Of a DNA stretch of 64,000 nucleotides, positions 28,707 through 38,315 are shown in pieces. Where the stretch lies: NCBI RefSeq assembly GCF_014303735.1, contig NZ_CP060296.1, positions 4,629,529 to 4,693,528 of the forward strand. The letters are read 5' to 3'. The stretch comes from Variovorax sp. PAMC28562 (GTDB lineage: Bacteria > Pseudomonadota > Gammaproteobacteria > Burkholderiales > Burkholderiaceae_C). The notes under the pieces were generated by a model. The model searched no databases. It worked only from the letters and a program-made list of their open reading frames with translations, and had not been told where the DNA came from. Made by a program: the position numbers and the translations under genes. The first letter of the stretch is position 1. Each line of letters begins with the position of its first letter.

Positions 28707-28742
28707 TTGCGCCAGTCTAGCGCTCCCGCACAATCGCGGTTC

Positions 28743-29324
28743 ATGCAACGCACTCTCATTCTGGCTTCCACATCCCGATACCGTCGCGAACTGCTCGACC
28801 GCCTGCGACTGCCCTTCGAAGTTCACGCACCCGATGTTGACGAAACGCCACATTCGCAAGAGACGCCAAGAGCGCTTGCCGAGCGCCTCGCGCTTGAAAA
28901 GGCGAACGCCGTCGCCACCCGATTTCCCGAAGCCATAGTGATCGGTTCCGATCAGGTCGCCGACCTGGCCGGCGAAGCGCTGGGCAAGCCCGGCGACCAT
29001 GCTCGCGCCGCGGCCCAACTGCGGCGCATGCGCGGCCAGACACTGATATTCCAGACAGCAGTGGCAGTCGTGTGCCACGCCACCGGCTTTGCTCAGCGCG
29101 ACATCGCTCCGGTGCGCGTCGTCTTTCGCGAACTCGGCGACGACGCCATCGAAAACTATTTGCAGGCAGAACAACCGTACGACTGCGCCGGCAGCGCCAA
29201 GAGCGAGGGCCTAGGTATCGCGTTGCTTGACGCCATCGACAGCGACGACCCGACGGCTCTCGTCGGCCTGCCGTTGATTCGGACCTGCCGAATGTTGCGC
29301 GCCGCCGGGATCGAACTGCTTTGA
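28743..29324 (+). CDS. maf: Maf-family nucleotide pyrophosphatase (YceF type)
   Basis: Maf proteins hydrolyse modified or canonical nucleoside triphosphates as house-cleaning enzymes; the YceF subgroup prefers m7GTP. The ATG at 28743 gives 193 residues (MQRTLILASTSRYRRELLDRL). Conserved elements are the phosphate loop ASTSRYR, the catalytic-aspartate region VIGSDQVADLAGEALGKPG, and YDCAGSAKSEGLGIALLDAIDSDDPTALVGLPL. The neighbourhood with yceD-rpmF is typical of YceF. The stop overlaps the next gene's TTG start. Confidence 0.93.
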   Translation: MQRTLILASTSRYRRELLDRLRLPFEVHAPDVDETPHSQETPRALAERLALEKANAVATRFPEAIVIGSDQVADLAGEALGKPGDHARAAAQLRRMRGQTLIFQTAVAVVCHATGFAQRDIAPVRVVFRELGDDAIENYLQAEQPYDCAGSAKSEGLGIALLDAIDSDDPTALVGLPLIRTCRMLRAAGIELL

Positions 29325-30079
29325 CGCCCGGCAAGCTTTATTTGGTCCCGGCGCCGCTCGACTTCGGTTGCGACGTCCAGGCGCCGCTGCAAGACGCGCT
29401 GCCGCTCGGCACGCTGCAGACGGCTGCGGGCATTACCCACTGGATCTGCGAAAACGCAAAATCTGCGCGGGCTTACCTCAAGCGCATCGACACCGTGGCA
29501 CCACTGGCTGCACCGTTGCAGGCGCAGCAGATCCAAGAACTGCCACGGGAAGTTCACAAAAAAGGCGACCACGCCGGCCAATTCGATGCCAAGCCGCTAT
29601 TGAAAGCTGCACTGGAGGGGCATGACATCGGTCTGCTCAGCGAAGCCGGCATGCCCGCTGTGGCCGACCCGGGCTCGTCTGTCGCACGCGCTGCGCACGA
29701 GTTGGGAATTGCCGTCGTGCCGCTGACAGGCCCGGTATCGCTGTTGCTGGCACTCGCAGCCAGCGGGTTGAACGGCCAGAACTTTGCCTTCGTCGGCTAC
29801 CTCCCGCAGGATGCAGATGCCCGCAACCAACGCATTCGCGAGCTCGAAACGCTGGCGTTGCGCACTGGGCAAACGCAGCTCTTCATCGAGACACCGTATC
29901 GCAACACTGCGATGCTCCAGGCGTTGACGCAAACGCTGCAGCACAACACACGGCTCTCAGTGGCCCGCGGCTTGACCTTGCCGACGGCGAGCGTTCGAAG
30001 CGACACGGTTAAGGCCTGGCGCGCCAAGACGATCGCCGTGGATGAACGGTTGCCCGCGGTATTTGCGATCGGACGCTAG
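29321..30079 (+). CDS. SAM-dependent methyltransferase, RsmI-like tetrapyrrole-methylase fold
   Basis: The product has 252 residues and the two-domain tetrapyrrole methylase fold. The N-terminal GKLYLVPAPLD corresponds to RsmI LYIVPTPIG, and LLSEAGMPAVADPGSSVARAAHELGIAVVPLTGPVSLLLALAASGL matches the cofactor-binding core. RsmI 2'-O-methylates C1402 of 16S rRNA. However, the EDTR segment of RsmI is replaced here by ENAKSARAYLKRI, and the C terminus is shorter, so this is probably a paralogue with a different or unproven target. The start is a TTG at 29321 overlapping the maf stop (TTGA). Confidence 0.75.
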   Translation: MTPGKLYLVPAPLDFGCDVQAPLQDALPLGTLQTAAGITHWICENAKSARAYLKRIDTVAPLAAPLQAQQIQELPREVHKKGDHAGQFDAKPLLKAALEGHDIGLLSEAGMPAVADPGSSVARAAHELGIAVVPLTGPVSLLLALAASGLNGQNFAFVGYLPQDADARNQRIRELETLALRTGQTQLFIETPYRNTAMLQALTQTLQHNTRLSVARGLTLPTASVRSDTVKAWRAKTIAVDERLPAVFAIGR

Positions 30080-30081
30080 CG

Positions 30082-31251
30082 TTGGGTGCTGCATCGACCA
30101 TCGATCGGGCTGTCGAAGGCGTCACCGCCATCACACGTTGGGCGATCCGCTCGCAGTTCTTTTTCTCCGGGTTCATCTTCGCGACATGGGGCGTCCATGT
30201 GCCGACCGTAAAGGCGCACTACGCCATCGACGAGGCGCAGTTGGGCTTTGCCATGCTCGCCGCCGGTTTCGGCGCGCTGGCCGGCTTGTCGCAGGCAGGC
30301 CGCCTCATCGGCCGGTACGGCGCGGGGATCGTTGGCGCGCTGTGCGGATGCGTCTATGCGCTGCTGCTGGCCGGACTGCTCTCGATGCCCGGCTACACGT
30401 CGCTGCTGCTGTTGCTGGCCGGCTTCGGCCTCGTGACGAGCGTGTTCGATGTGGCCATCAACACCGAAGCCGCGCAACTCGAATTGCGCAGCGGCAAGAC
30501 ATTGATGAGCGGCATGCACGGCATGTTCAGTCTCGGCGGCATGGCAGGCGCCGTCAGCGGCAGCGCAGCGCTCGCTGCGGGTTTGCCGCCGCGTTGGCAC
30601 CTGATCTTGGTAGCGGCCGTGATGGCGCTCGGCATCGGTTTGTCCGCAGCCTGGATGTCTCCGAAGGCGCCCGCGACAAGCGCACCGCCTGAACCGGGCT
30701 CTCGACTGCCGCACGGCGCACTCGTGATCCTCGGTGTGCTGGCCGCGCTCGGATTGATTGCCGAAGGCGCCATATACGACTGGAGCGTGCTCTATCTTCA
30801 GCAGGAGCTCGGCAGCCCGCAGCAGCAGGCGGCGCTCGCGTATGCGAGCTTTTCGGGAGCGATGGCGGCCGCGCGTTTTGCTGGAGATGCCATGCGCGCT
30901 CGTTTCGCGCCGGCCGTTCTGCTGCGCTGGAGTGCGCTGCTGGCAGCGGCATCGATGTCCGTCGTATTGATCACCGAGATGCCGTGGCTCGCTCTGGTCG
31001 GCTTTGCTGGCGTAGGCGTGGGCTTTGCCAACGTCGTGCCGATCCTGTTTTCCGCATCGGCACGCGTGCCCGGCGTCGAACCTGCGCGCGGCATCGCAAC
31101 CGTATCGGCTGCAGCCTATCTGGGATTCATGGCCGGGCCACCGGTGATCGGCCTGCTTGCCCGACTCGGCTCTCTGACTGCGGCTTTGTATGTCGTCGTC
31201 GTGTTCGCCGTGGCGCTGGCGGCATCAGCCCGATACGCCGACGGCCGCTGA
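30082..31251 (+). CDS. Major facilitator superfamily transporter
   Basis: This is a membrane protein of 389 residues with about 12 predicted helices. The first helices are FFFSGFIFATWGVHVPTVKAHY and LGFAMLAAGFGALAGLSQAGRLIGRYGAG, whose arginine/glycine loop fits the MFS loop 2-3 motif. The general shape resembles YbjJ-like MFS proteins, but the substrate cannot be read from sequence. The start is uncertain: a TTG at 30082 lies 2 bases after the upstream stop and no ATG precedes the first helix. It ends 45 bases before the convergent sppA. Confidence 0.78.
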   Translation: MGAASTIDRAVEGVTAITRWAIRSQFFFSGFIFATWGVHVPTVKAHYAIDEAQLGFAMLAAGFGALAGLSQAGRLIGRYGAGIVGALCGCVYALLLAGLLSMPGYTSLLLLLAGFGLVTSVFDVAINTEAAQLELRSGKTLMSGMHGMFSLGGMAGAVSGSAALAAGLPPRWHLILVAAVMALGIGLSAAWMSPKAPATSAPPEPGSRLPHGALVILGVLAALGLIAEGAIYDWSVLYLQQELGSPQQQAALAYASFSGAMAAARFAGDAMRARFAPAVLLRWSALLAAASMSVVLITEMPWLALVGFAGVGVGFANVVPILFSASARVPGVEPARGIATVSAAAYLGFMAGPPVIGLLARLGSLTAALYVVVVFAVALAASARYADGR

Positions 31252-31296
31252 AATTGCAAGCGACCGAACTTGGCTTGACGCGGCTTTCAGCGCAAC

Positions 31297-32340
31297 TTAT
31301 CGCAGTGCAGGGACTGTATGCAGCGCACGAACGGAGGCATCGCCCATCGCAGCGCCAAATTTCTTGGCGAGCTTCTCGGCCACGTTGTCGCGGCGCGTGT
31401 AGTCGATGACTTCTTCGGCCTTCACGATTTCGCGCGCCACGTAATCGACATTGCCCAACTGGTCGGCCAGGCCCAGATCGATGGCTTGCTGACCGCTCCA
31501 GAACAAGCCACTGAACAGGCCCGGGGTGCTCAGCTTGAGCCGATCACCGCGGCCGGTCTTCACCACATTGATGAACTGCTCGTGGATCTGGTCGATCAGT
31601 TGCTGCGCATGAGCGCGTTGCGCGTCGTTGACCGGGCTGAACGGATCGAGAAAGCCCTTGTTCTCGCCGGAAATGATCAAACGTCGCTCGACACCGAACT
31701 TCTCCATGGTGCCGGTGAAACCGAAACCGTCCATCAGCACGCCGATGCTGCCGACGATACTTGCCTTGTCGACGAAGATCTTGTCGGTTGCCGCAGCGAT
31801 GTAGTACGCAGCCGAGGCACAAGTCTCTTCAACTACGGCGTACACAGGCTTGTTGTACTTGGCCTTCAGCCGCTTGATCTCGTCGCTGATGATGCCGGCC
31901 TGCACCGGGCTACCGCCGGGCGAGTTGATCAGCAGCACCACCGCCTTCGCTCCATCGTCCTCGAACGCGGTCTTCATCGCAGCGACCACGAATTCGGCGC
32001 TCGCATCGGCGCCGTTGGCGATCTCGCCCTTGATCTCTACGACTGCCGTGTGCGACGTGGTCTTGGCGGTCGTCGGCGTGGCGCGCGACACTCCAAACCA
32101 CACCAGGAAGATGAAAAAGAGCAACCAGCTCAGCCGCACGAACGTCTTCCAGCGGCGCGTCGCCTTTTGCTCTTTCAACGATGCGAAGGCAAGCTTCTCG
32201 AGTGTCGCGCGCTCCCAACCGATCGTCTGTGTCGGATCGCCTCTGCCTGTGTTCTTCGGAGCGCTGTGGGGAGGTGGAACGGGCGCTGCGGGATCAAAAG
32301 GCTCAAAACCTTCAGGTTCCGTGCGGTTCGGGTCGGTCAT
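31297..32340 (-). CDS. sppA: Signal peptide peptidase SppA (short, 36K type)
   Basis: SppA digests cleaved signal peptides in the inner membrane, facing the periplasm. The product has 347 residues. A proline-rich cytoplasmic N terminus precedes one membrane helix (about 67-85), then a single Clp-like protease domain. Catalytic Ser176 lies in ETCASAAYYIA and Lys192 in VDKASIVGSIGV, with the oxyanion strand INSPGGSPVQAG. It is last in the rluC-gph-Rieske-sppA unit, 12 bases after the Rieske gene. Confidence 0.93.
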   Translation of the reverse strand: MTDPNRTEPEGFEPFDPAAPVPPPHSAPKNTGRGDPTQTIGWERATLEKLAFASLKEQKATRRWKTFVRLSWLLFFIFLVWFGVSRATPTTAKTTSHTAVVEIKGEIANGADASAEFVVAAMKTAFEDDGAKAVVLLINSPGGSPVQAGIISDEIKRLKAKYNKPVYAVVEETCASAAYYIAAATDKIFVDKASIVGSIGVLMDGFGFTGTMEKFGVERRLIISGENKGFLDPFSPVNDAQRAHAQQLIDQIHEQFINVVKTGRGDRLKLSTPGLFSGLFWSGQQAIDLGLADQLGNVDYVAREIVKAEEVIDYTRRDNVAEKLAKKFGAAMGDASVRALHTVPALR

Positions 32341-32352
32341 GTGGAAAACGGC

Positions 32353-32718
32353 TTAAAAGGCCAGAGGTTGCAGGTTCCAATCAGTATGCCAGTGCACCAC
32401 GCCGCCACTCTCGCCGAGGGTGATCTTGACGAGGCCACCGCGGCACGGTCCACCGACGCATTCCCCAGTGTGCGGCGCATAAACGGCACCATGCGTTGCG
32501 CACATCAGCCACTGACCGCTGTCGTCGAAAAATCGGTTGGGCTGGAAGTCCATTTCCATCGCGACATGGCTGCATCGATTCAAGTAGGCATGCGGCACAC
32601 CATCGAAGCGGACCGCGAAGCCACGGCAGGTCTCGCCGGCATAGACGACATCGAACGGCACGGCACGGTCGCCTTCCACGAGGTCGGACGAGCTGCACAA
32701 GGGAATCGCCCGGGTCAT
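32353..32718 (-). CDS. Rieske [2Fe-2S] domain protein
   Basis: This is a small 121-residue soluble protein consisting of one Rieske domain. Cluster ligands are Cys49-x-His51 (NRCSHVAMEMD) and Cys73-x-x-His76 (MCATHGAVY), followed by the hydrophobic pocket HTGECVGGPCRGG. No membrane anchor or oxygenase catalytic domain is present, so it resembles a stand-alone ferredoxin-type electron carrier with unknown partner. The ATG at 32718 overlaps the gph stop by four bases. The position between gph and sppA is, as far as I recall, conserved in Burkholderiales. Confidence 0.9.
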   Translation of the reverse strand: MTRAIPLCSSSDLVEGDRAVPFDVVYAGETCRGFAVRFDGVPHAYLNRCSHVAMEMDFQPNRFFDDSGQWLMCATHGAVYAPHTGECVGGPCRGGLVKITLGESGGVVHWHTDWNLQPLAF

Positions 32719-33401
32719 GCGTTGGCTGCCAGCCACCCCTGCAGGTCCGCAACCGAATGCGCAGTGTGGAGAGGCTTGAACGCATCGAACGCCGCCGGTT
32801 CATGGGCGCCATAACTCACGCCGACGCTGGCACAGCCCGCGTTGATGGCCAACTGAAGGTCGTGCGTCGTGTCACCGATCATCAAGGTGCGCCCAGGGGC
32901 AACGTCGAGTTCTTCCATGAGTTCGAGCAACATGCGGGGATGCGGCTTGCCCGCAGTCTCGTCGGCCGTGCGCGAGGCGTCGAAGCGATCGCGCAGCGCT
33001 ACCGTTGCCAGCGCATCGTTCAATCCGCGACGCGACTTGCCGGTGGCGACCGCGAGCTTGTGGCCGCGCGTGCGCAGCGCGTCGATCATCTCCAGCACTC
33101 CATCGAAGAGCACCAGATCGTCCTGGTGCTGCAGATAGTGATATCGGTAGCGGGCACCCAATTCGACGTACTTTTCTTTCGGAACGTCGGGAGCGGCGCG
33201 CGCCAGCGCTTCCGCAAGCCCCAGGCCGATGACCCAGGCCGCGTCGTCCTCGCTCGGCTTGGCACCGCCGACGTCGATCACCGCCGCCTGGATACAGCGC
33301 GCGATGAGACGCGTGGAGTCGTAGAGCGTGCCGTCCCAATCGAAGGCGATCAGGTCGAAGCGGAGGAGTCTGGAGGCGTGCGAATTGATGGAATCGGTCA
33401 T
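32715..33401 (-). CDS. gph: HAD-superfamily phosphatase, phosphoglycolate phosphatase-like
   Basis: The product has 228 residues and a HAD subfamily IA fold. Motif I is DWDGTLYD with nucleophile Asp21 and acid Asp23. A helical cap follows, then motif II ATGKS, the motif III lysine in TAGKPHPRML, and motif IV MIGDTTHDLQLA. Members of this group hydrolyse 2-phosphoglycolate or other small phosphates; the exact substrate is inferred from similarity. Four-base overlaps join it to rluC upstream and to the Rieske gene downstream. Confidence 0.87.
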   Translation of the reverse strand: MTDSINSHASRLLRFDLIAFDWDGTLYDSTRLIARCIQAAVIDVGGAKPSEDDAAWVIGLGLAEALARAAPDVPKEKYVELGARYRYHYLQHQDDLVLFDGVLEMIDALRTRGHKLAVATGKSRRGLNDALATVALRDRFDASRTADETAGKPHPRMLLELMEELDVAPGRTLMIGDTTHDLQLAINAGCASVGVSYGAHEPAAFDAFKPLHTAHSVADLQGWLAANA

Positions 33402-34483
33402 GCGTCGGATGTCGGGGTCGGATGTTGGGCGAGTGCGTCGAGCGCCGATGGCGGCATCAGCGCGTGAAGTTCGGGGGGAAGATCAGTCTGCAGTGAAACG
33501 CGCTCGCCGCTTGCCGGATGTGTGAATTGAAGACGCCAGGCATGCAGAAACATTCGCTTCAGCCCGAGTTTCGCCAAAGCGCGCTGTCGGTCGGATTCGC
33601 CGTACTTGTCGTCGCCCGTGATCGCATGGCCAGCCGAAGCCAGGTGAACCCTGATCTGATGGGTGCGTCCGGTCTTGATTGTCACGGCTAGCAGCGACAC
33701 CGGTGCCGCATCTCCAGGCAACGTGAGCCGCGCGAGCACGCGCACCAGCGTGACGGCGCGCATCGCATCCGGATGGTCCTTGGCAACCACCCGCACGCGG
33801 CGCTCTCCAGCCTCCGGCGCGCCGTCTTTGCCGGGCAGCAGGTATTTGGCGAGCGGCGCGTCCAGCACCTTCTTGTTGGCAGGCCAGGCTCCTTCGACGA
33901 GCGCCAGATAGGTCTTGCCAGTTTCACGTTCGCGAAATTGTTCTTGCAACGCGGTCAGCGCGCTTCGCTTTTTTGCGACCAGCAGAATTCCGGACGTGTC
34001 GCGATCCAACCGATGCACGAGTTCCAGAAACTTCGCCGTCGGGCGCGCGCTGCGCAATTGTTCGATGACGCCGAAGCTAACGCCGCTGCCGCCATGCACC
34101 GCCACGCCGGCAGGCTTGTCGATCCCGAGCAAGGCGTCGTCTTCCAGCAGCACCGGAAACTGCCGTCCCGGCGCGGGCCTTGCTGCGTTTTCTTCCACGC
34201 GTGCAGAAATGCGCACCGGCGGTAGCCGCAGCACATCGCCAAATCCGATCCGGGTCTCGGCTTGCGCCCTGCCCTTGTTGATACGCACTTCGCCGGAGCG
34301 GATGATCCGGTAGACGTGGGTCTTGGGCACGCCCTTCAAATGGCGGAACAGAAAGTTGTCGAGTCGCTGCCCGGCCGACTCTTCATCGACTGTCAAAAAT
34401 TTGACAACCGAATCCAGCGAGCCCGTTTCAGTGGCCGCGGAGGCCGGCTTCACACCTATAATGTTTTTCACCAGCGCGGTCAT
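33398..34483 (-). CDS. rluC: 23S rRNA pseudouridine synthase RluC
   Basis: RluC isomerises U955, U2504 and U2580 of 23S rRNA in E. coli. The product has 361 residues. An N-terminal S4 RNA-binding domain (about 35-90, AGQRLDNFLFRHLKGVPKTHVYRIIRSGEVRIN) is followed by the RluA-type catalytic domain, with Asp160 in HRLDRDTSG and the late RTHQIRVHLASAGHAITGDDKYG. Its divergent arrangement with rne is the standard rluC-rne neighbourhood, which supports RluC over RluD. Confidence 0.94.
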   Translation of the reverse strand: MTALVKNIIGVKPASAATETGSLDSVVKFLTVDEESAGQRLDNFLFRHLKGVPKTHVYRIIRSGEVRINKGRAQAETRIGFGDVLRLPPVRISARVEENAARPAPGRQFPVLLEDDALLGIDKPAGVAVHGGSGVSFGVIEQLRSARPTAKFLELVHRLDRDTSGILLVAKKRSALTALQEQFRERETGKTYLALVEGAWPANKKVLDAPLAKYLLPGKDGAPEAGERRVRVVAKDHPDAMRAVTLVRVLARLTLPGDAAPVSLLAVTIKTGRTHQIRVHLASAGHAITGDDKYGESDRQRALAKLGLKRMFLHAWRLQFTHPASGERVSLQTDLPPELHALMPPSALDALAQHPTPTSDA

Positions 34484-34734
34484 GTAAGTGCTTGATTAGA
34501 CAGAAGTTTAGAGCACCCAAACCCGCGTTGTGAGGTCGATGCCGCTTTGGTGTTGAGTTCGCAAGCCAAGCGCAACGGCGCAGGGCGGCGGGCAAAACAT
34601 CCAAGTCAAGCCGATGCCCACGAAACACCGATACGGAATACCCAGCAAATAGCCTTCCAGCTTTTTGCGGATCGAAGCGAGTCCCTTGTGTTGATGCTGC
34701 TGATTCAGATCTGCCTGCGCTGCCCCACCTGGCT

Positions 34735-34765
34735 AATGCCCGGTTGGCCAGTGGCCTCGGGCATT
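34735..34765 (+). promoter_or_regulatory. Hairpin in rne leader
   Basis: The outer stem AATGCCCG/CGGGCATT (34735-34742 with 34758-34765) is 8 perfect base pairs. An inner GGCC/GGCC pair (34746-34749 with 34753-34756) closes an AGT loop. No T-tract follows, so it is not a terminator. It is a candidate structural element of the leader RNA. Confidence 0.6.
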
Positions 34766-34873
34766 GAATCGCCTGCAGCGCGCGCCACCCTTGCGCACCC
34801 CGCCGTCGAACCGATGGCAAGTCAACACCGAATCTGGCTCGCACCCATCCACGCGCCCCCACCCCGCTTGTCG

Positions 34874-34912
34874 TTGAGCTGACGCTCAAACGGCTGACCG
34901 CGCTCGTCGCGG
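34874..34912 (+). promoter_or_regulatory. Two adjacent small hairpins in rne leader
   Basis: TTGAGC/GCTCAA (34874-34879 with 34884-34889) closes a TGAC tetraloop. CCGCG/CGCGG (34898-34902 with 34908-34912) closes a 5-base loop. They lie 110-150 bases before the rne start codon. Confidence 0.5.
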
Positions 34913-35024
34913 AAGGCTGGGACATTCGGGGCCAAGCGGCAATTCCTTCGTTTCGCAGGCGTCGTCAGTGCATCGTTGGCTCGTCATGAGCCGGTCAGAA
35001 CGATACGAACAAGGACAACCCAAT

Positions 35025-38000
35025 ATGAAGCGGATGTTGATCAATGCCACGCAGCCTGAAGAGCGCCGCCTGGCCATCGTCGATGGGCAAAAGCTCCTCG
35101 ACTACGAGATCGAAATCGAAGGACGTGAGCAGCGTAAAGGCAACATATACAAAGCAGTCGTGACGCGGGTCGAGCCGTCGCTCGAAGCCTGCTTTGTCGA
35201 CTACGGCGAAGACCGCCACGGCTTTCTGCCGTTCAAGGAAATCTCCAAGCAATACTTCGCCGAAGGCGTGTCGGCCAGCCAGGCCCGCATCCAGGACGCT
35301 ATCCGTGAAGGCCAGGAACTGGTCGTTCAGGTTGAAAAGGAAGAACGCGGCAACAAGGGCGCTGCCCTGACCACCTTCATTTCGCTGGCCGGCCGCTATG
35401 TCGTGCTGATGCCGAACAACCCGCGTGGCGGTGGCGTTTCGCGTCGCATTGAAGGCGAAGATCGGGCTGAGCTCAAGGAAAACATGGACCAGCTGGAGTA
35501 CCCGAAGGGTGCCAGCATCATCGCCCGCACCGCCGGCATCGGCCGCTCCGCACCTGAACTGCAGTGGGACTTGAATTACCTGCTCAAGCTGTGGACGGCC
35601 ATCGACGGCGCATCGAAGGGCGCGAAGGGCGCCTTCCTGATCTATCAAGAGTCGAGCCTTGTCATCCGCGCTATTCGTGACTACTTCAATCACGACATCG
35701 GCGACATCCTGATCGACACCGACGACATCTACGAGCAGGCGCAGCAGTTCATGGCGCACGTCATGCCCGAGCACGCAGCCCGCGTAAAGCGCTACCGCGA
35801 CGACGCGGCGCTGTTTTCGCGCTTCCAGATCGAGCACCAGATCGAATCGGCGTATGCCCGCACAGTGCAACTGCCGAGCGGCGGCGCCATCGTGATCGAC
35901 CACACCGAAGCACTGGTGTCGGTCGACGTCAACTCGGCCCGAGCCATCAAAGGCGGCGACATCGAAGAAACCGCCACCCGCACCAACCTCGAAGCCGCCG
36001 ATGAAGTGGCTCGCCAGATGCGCCTGCGCGATTTGGGCGGGCTGATCGTCATCGACTTCATCGACATGGACGAGTCGAAGAACCGCCGCGAAGTCGAAAG
36101 CCGCCTGCGCGATGCGCTGCGCCAAGACCGTGCGCGTGTTCAATTCGGCTCGATCAGCAAGTTCGGCCTGATGGAAATGAGCCGTCAGCGCCTGAAACCG
36201 GCACTGAGCGAAGGCTCGTCGATTCCTTGCCCTCGCTGCGGCGGCTCGGGCCACATCCGCGATACGGAATCCAGCGCGCTGCAGATCCTGCGGATCATTC
36301 AGGAAGAATGTCTGAAGGACAACACGGCCGCGGTGCACGTTCAAGTGCCGGTCGAAGTCGCTTCGTTCCTTCTGAACGAAAAGCGCCCCGAAATCGCCAA
36401 GATCGAACTCAAGCAGCGCGTGACCGTGCTGATGGTGCCGAACAAAACGCTCGAAACGCCGAACTACCGGCTCGAGCGCTTGAAGCACGACGACCCGCGC
36501 CTCGACCACATCGAAGCCAGCTACAAGATGGCCGAAGAAATCGAAGATCCGACTTCGGTCACGCGTCGCTCGCAAGAGCCGACCAACAAGCAAACGCCGA
36601 TCATCAAGGGCGTGCTGCCCGATGCACCCGCTCCGGTGGCAGTGCCCAAACCTGAGGTCGTGCGCGCAGCACCCGTCGCGGCTCCGGTGGCGGCAACGCC
36701 AGCCCCGGTCGCGCCTCCTGTAATTGCCAAGGCGCCTGCAGAAACCGGCTTCTTTGCCAAGCTCAAGAGCTGGTTTGCCGCTCCAGCAGCACCCATGCCA
36801 GCACCAGCACCTGCCGTCATTCCGGTGGAAGCGGCAAAGCCGGCGCGTCGCGACGGACGTCCGTCCCGCGATGGCGAAAGCCGCGGAGCGCGTGAAGGCG
36901 AGCCGCGCCGCGGTGGACGCGGTGGCGAAGGCCGCGACCGGGGTAATGGTCGCGATGGCGAGCGCCGCGGTGGACGCGGCGGTGAGCGTCGCGACGGAGA
37001 GCGTCAAGGCGGAGAACGCCGCGAGCCGCGCGAAGGTCAAGCCGAAGTGCGCAGCGAAGCGCAAATCCGGGAGCCTCGCGAAGCGCGTGAGGCACGCGAA
37101 CCACGGGAACCACGCGAAGGCCGCGGCCCTCGCGACGGCGAACGTCGTGGTCGCGGCGGACGCCGCGATGCAGAAGTGCGCGCTGATGCCCCTGAAACCC
37201 TGGAAGGCACCGCGCTTGAGGGTGCGGCAGCGACGCCGCAAGCACTGGCTGGTGAACCCGGCGCAGCGCCATCCGAACGCGCGCCGCGTGGACGCGGTGA
37301 GCGTCGCGATCGCTCGGACCGCAACGACCGTGGCGATCGAAACGATCGCAATGCAGATGCGCCGCGTGATCGAGGCACCGATGCGCCGAACGACGCCGTC
37401 GCCGATGGCAGCGTCGAGGGCGCTCCGAGCGGCGAGCGCAGCACGCGCGGGGGACGTGGCGACGAGCGGTCGTCCCGCGGTGAACGCGGTGAGCGGGGTG
37501 AGGGCCGCCGTGAACGGCGACCTGAAGACGGCGCTCGCCCTAGCGAGGACGCGGCTCAAGGAGCAAACCCTGAACTGATGGTCGAACCCTCCGACGCCAA
37601 TCAACAGGGCGACGTGATCGGCAGCGAAGCGCCACGGCGCGAAGGCGACGACCGTCGCGGCCGCTCGCGCGACCGGTTCGGTCGTGACCGCCGCGAAAGG
37701 GCGCCACGCGAAGGCGCGGAAGAGGCTGGCGTTACTGCGCTTGCTCCGGAGTCGCTCGCGCACGCCGAGTCGTCTGACGAGCGAGCCGAGCCACTTGCAC
37801 CGACGTCGTACTTTGCTCCCTTCCGGGCAGCGGCAGCCCAGGCACCAGCGCTTGCCGCTGAGACGCCGCAATCGGCGGGCGGTGTTGCTGAAACAACCGC
37901 AATCGCTACGGCGCCGGTACCAGCGCCAGCAGCAATCCCGGCGCCTGCACCCGTGAAGGCATCGACCGCTCCTCAAACTTCACGCGCTCTGCCGAAGGTT

Positions 38001-38264
38001 CAACCGTTCGAACTACCTCTTGCGGAATTGGCGCAGGTCGCCGAAGGCTCCGGACTGCATTGGGTGAACTCCGATGCCGCACGGATCGCCCAGGCACAGG
38101 CAGCCATGGCTGCGGAGCCGCGGCCGGCGCACGTGCCGCGTCCTCGCCCACCCGCGGTGGTGCTGGAAGAAGGTTCGCTGGTACTGGTCGAGACGCGTCG
38201 CGACCTTGCCGGCATGACGCTTCCGTTCGAGCAAGCCGTTCAGCAAATCGACTCGGCGCGCTAA
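35025..38264 (+). CDS. rne: Ribonuclease E
   Basis: RNase E is the main endonuclease of mRNA decay and of rRNA/tRNA processing, and the degradosome scaffold. The ATG at 35025 ([21 protein letters not shown]) gives 1079 residues. The S1 domain covers about 36-120. The DNase I-like catalytic part has metal-ligand strands SVDVNSARA near residue 302 and IVIDFIDMD near 345. The zinc-link CPRCGGSGH is near 402-410. The C-terminal half is disordered: Ala/Pro-rich, then an Arg/Glu/Gly repeat tract (about 605-830), then a conserved-looking tail [21 protein letters not shown]. The repeat tract leaves other frames open. Confidence 0.97.
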   Translation: MKRMLINATQPEERRLAIVDGQKLLDYEIEIEGREQRKGNIYKAVVTRVEPSLEACFVDYGEDRHGFLPFKEISKQYFAEGVSASQARIQDAIREGQELVVQVEKEERGNKGAALTTFISLAGRYVVLMPNNPRGGGVSRRIEGEDRAELKENMDQLEYPKGASIIARTAGIGRSAPELQWDLNYLLKLWTAIDGASKGAKGAFLIYQESSLVIRAIRDYFNHDIGDILIDTDDIYEQAQQFMAHVMPEHAARVKRYRDDAALFSRFQIEHQIESAYARTVQLPSGGAIVIDHTEALVSVDVNSARAIKGGDIEETATRTNLEAADEVARQMRLRDLGGLIVIDFIDMDESKNRREVESRLRDALRQDRARVQFGSISKFGLMEMSRQRLKPALSEGSSIPCPRCGGSGHIRDTESSALQILRIIQEECLKDNTAAVHVQVPVEVASFLLNEKRPEIAKIELKQRVTVLMVPNKTLETPNYRLERLKHDDPRLDHIEASYKMAEEIEDPTSVTRRSQEPTNKQTPIIKGVLPDAPAPVAVPKPEVVRAAPVAAPVAATPAPVAPPVIAKAPAETGFFAKLKSWFAAPAAPMPAPAPAVIPVEAAKPARRDGRPSRDGESRGAREGEPRRGGRGGEGRDRGNGRDGERRGGRGGERRDGERQGGERREPREGQAEVRSEAQIREPREAREAREPREPREGRGPRDGERRGRGGRRDAEVRADAPETLEGTALEGAAATPQALAGEPGAAPSERAPRGRGERRDRSDRNDRGDRNDRNADAPRDRGTDAPNDAVADGSVEGAPSGERSTRGGRGDERSSRGERGERGEGRRERRPEDGARPSEDAAQGANPELMVEPSDANQQGDVIGSEAPRREGDDRRGRSRDRFGRDRRERAPREGAEEAGVTALAPESLAHAESSDERAEPLAPTSYFAPFRAAAAQAPALAAETPQSAGGVAETTAIATAPVPAPAAIPAPAPVKASTAPQTSRALPKVQPFELPLAELAQVAEGSGLHWVNSDAARIAQAQAAMAAEPRPAHVPRPRPPAVVLEEGSLVLVETRRDLAGMTLPFEQAVQQIDSAR

Positions 38265-38286
38265 GAAAGCGCTTTCCGTTTTACCG

Positions 38287-38315
38287 AAAGGGCGGCACTT
38301 GCCGCCCTTTTTTTG
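38287..38315 (+). terminator. Intrinsic terminator of rne
   Basis: A 10-bp stem AAAGGGCGGC/GCCGCCCTTT (38287-38296 with 38301-38310) has a 4-base loop and a T-tract continuing to about 38314, 23 bases after the rne stop. Confidence 0.93.

Larger units (their letters stand above)
34484..35024 (+). promoter_or_regulatory. rluC-rne intergenic region, long rne leader
   Basis: These 541 bases hold no convincing gene. Both divergent promoters must lie here or just inside rluC. The part before rne contains several hairpins (listed separately). The only strong ribosome site is AAGGAC at 35011-35016, before the rne ATG. Long rne leaders in other bacteria mediate feedback cleavage by RNase E, and the same is inferred here. 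Confidence 0.6.

Noticed and set aside
34457..34462. TATAAT on the plus strand as an rne promoter
   Set aside because: There is no -35 element at 16-18 bases, and the hexamer falls in rluC codons for Asn-Ile-Ile. A TTGACA at 34401 is 50 bases away.
36724..37578. Plus-strand open frame of 284 codons overlapping the rne tail
   Set aside because: It is held open by the Arg/Gly repeat composition of rne, with no ribosome site or known domain.
34995..37976. Open frame of 993 codons antisense to rne
   Set aside because: It mirrors the real gene codon for codon, has composition typical of reversed high-GC coding DNA, and lacks recognisable domains or a ribosome site.
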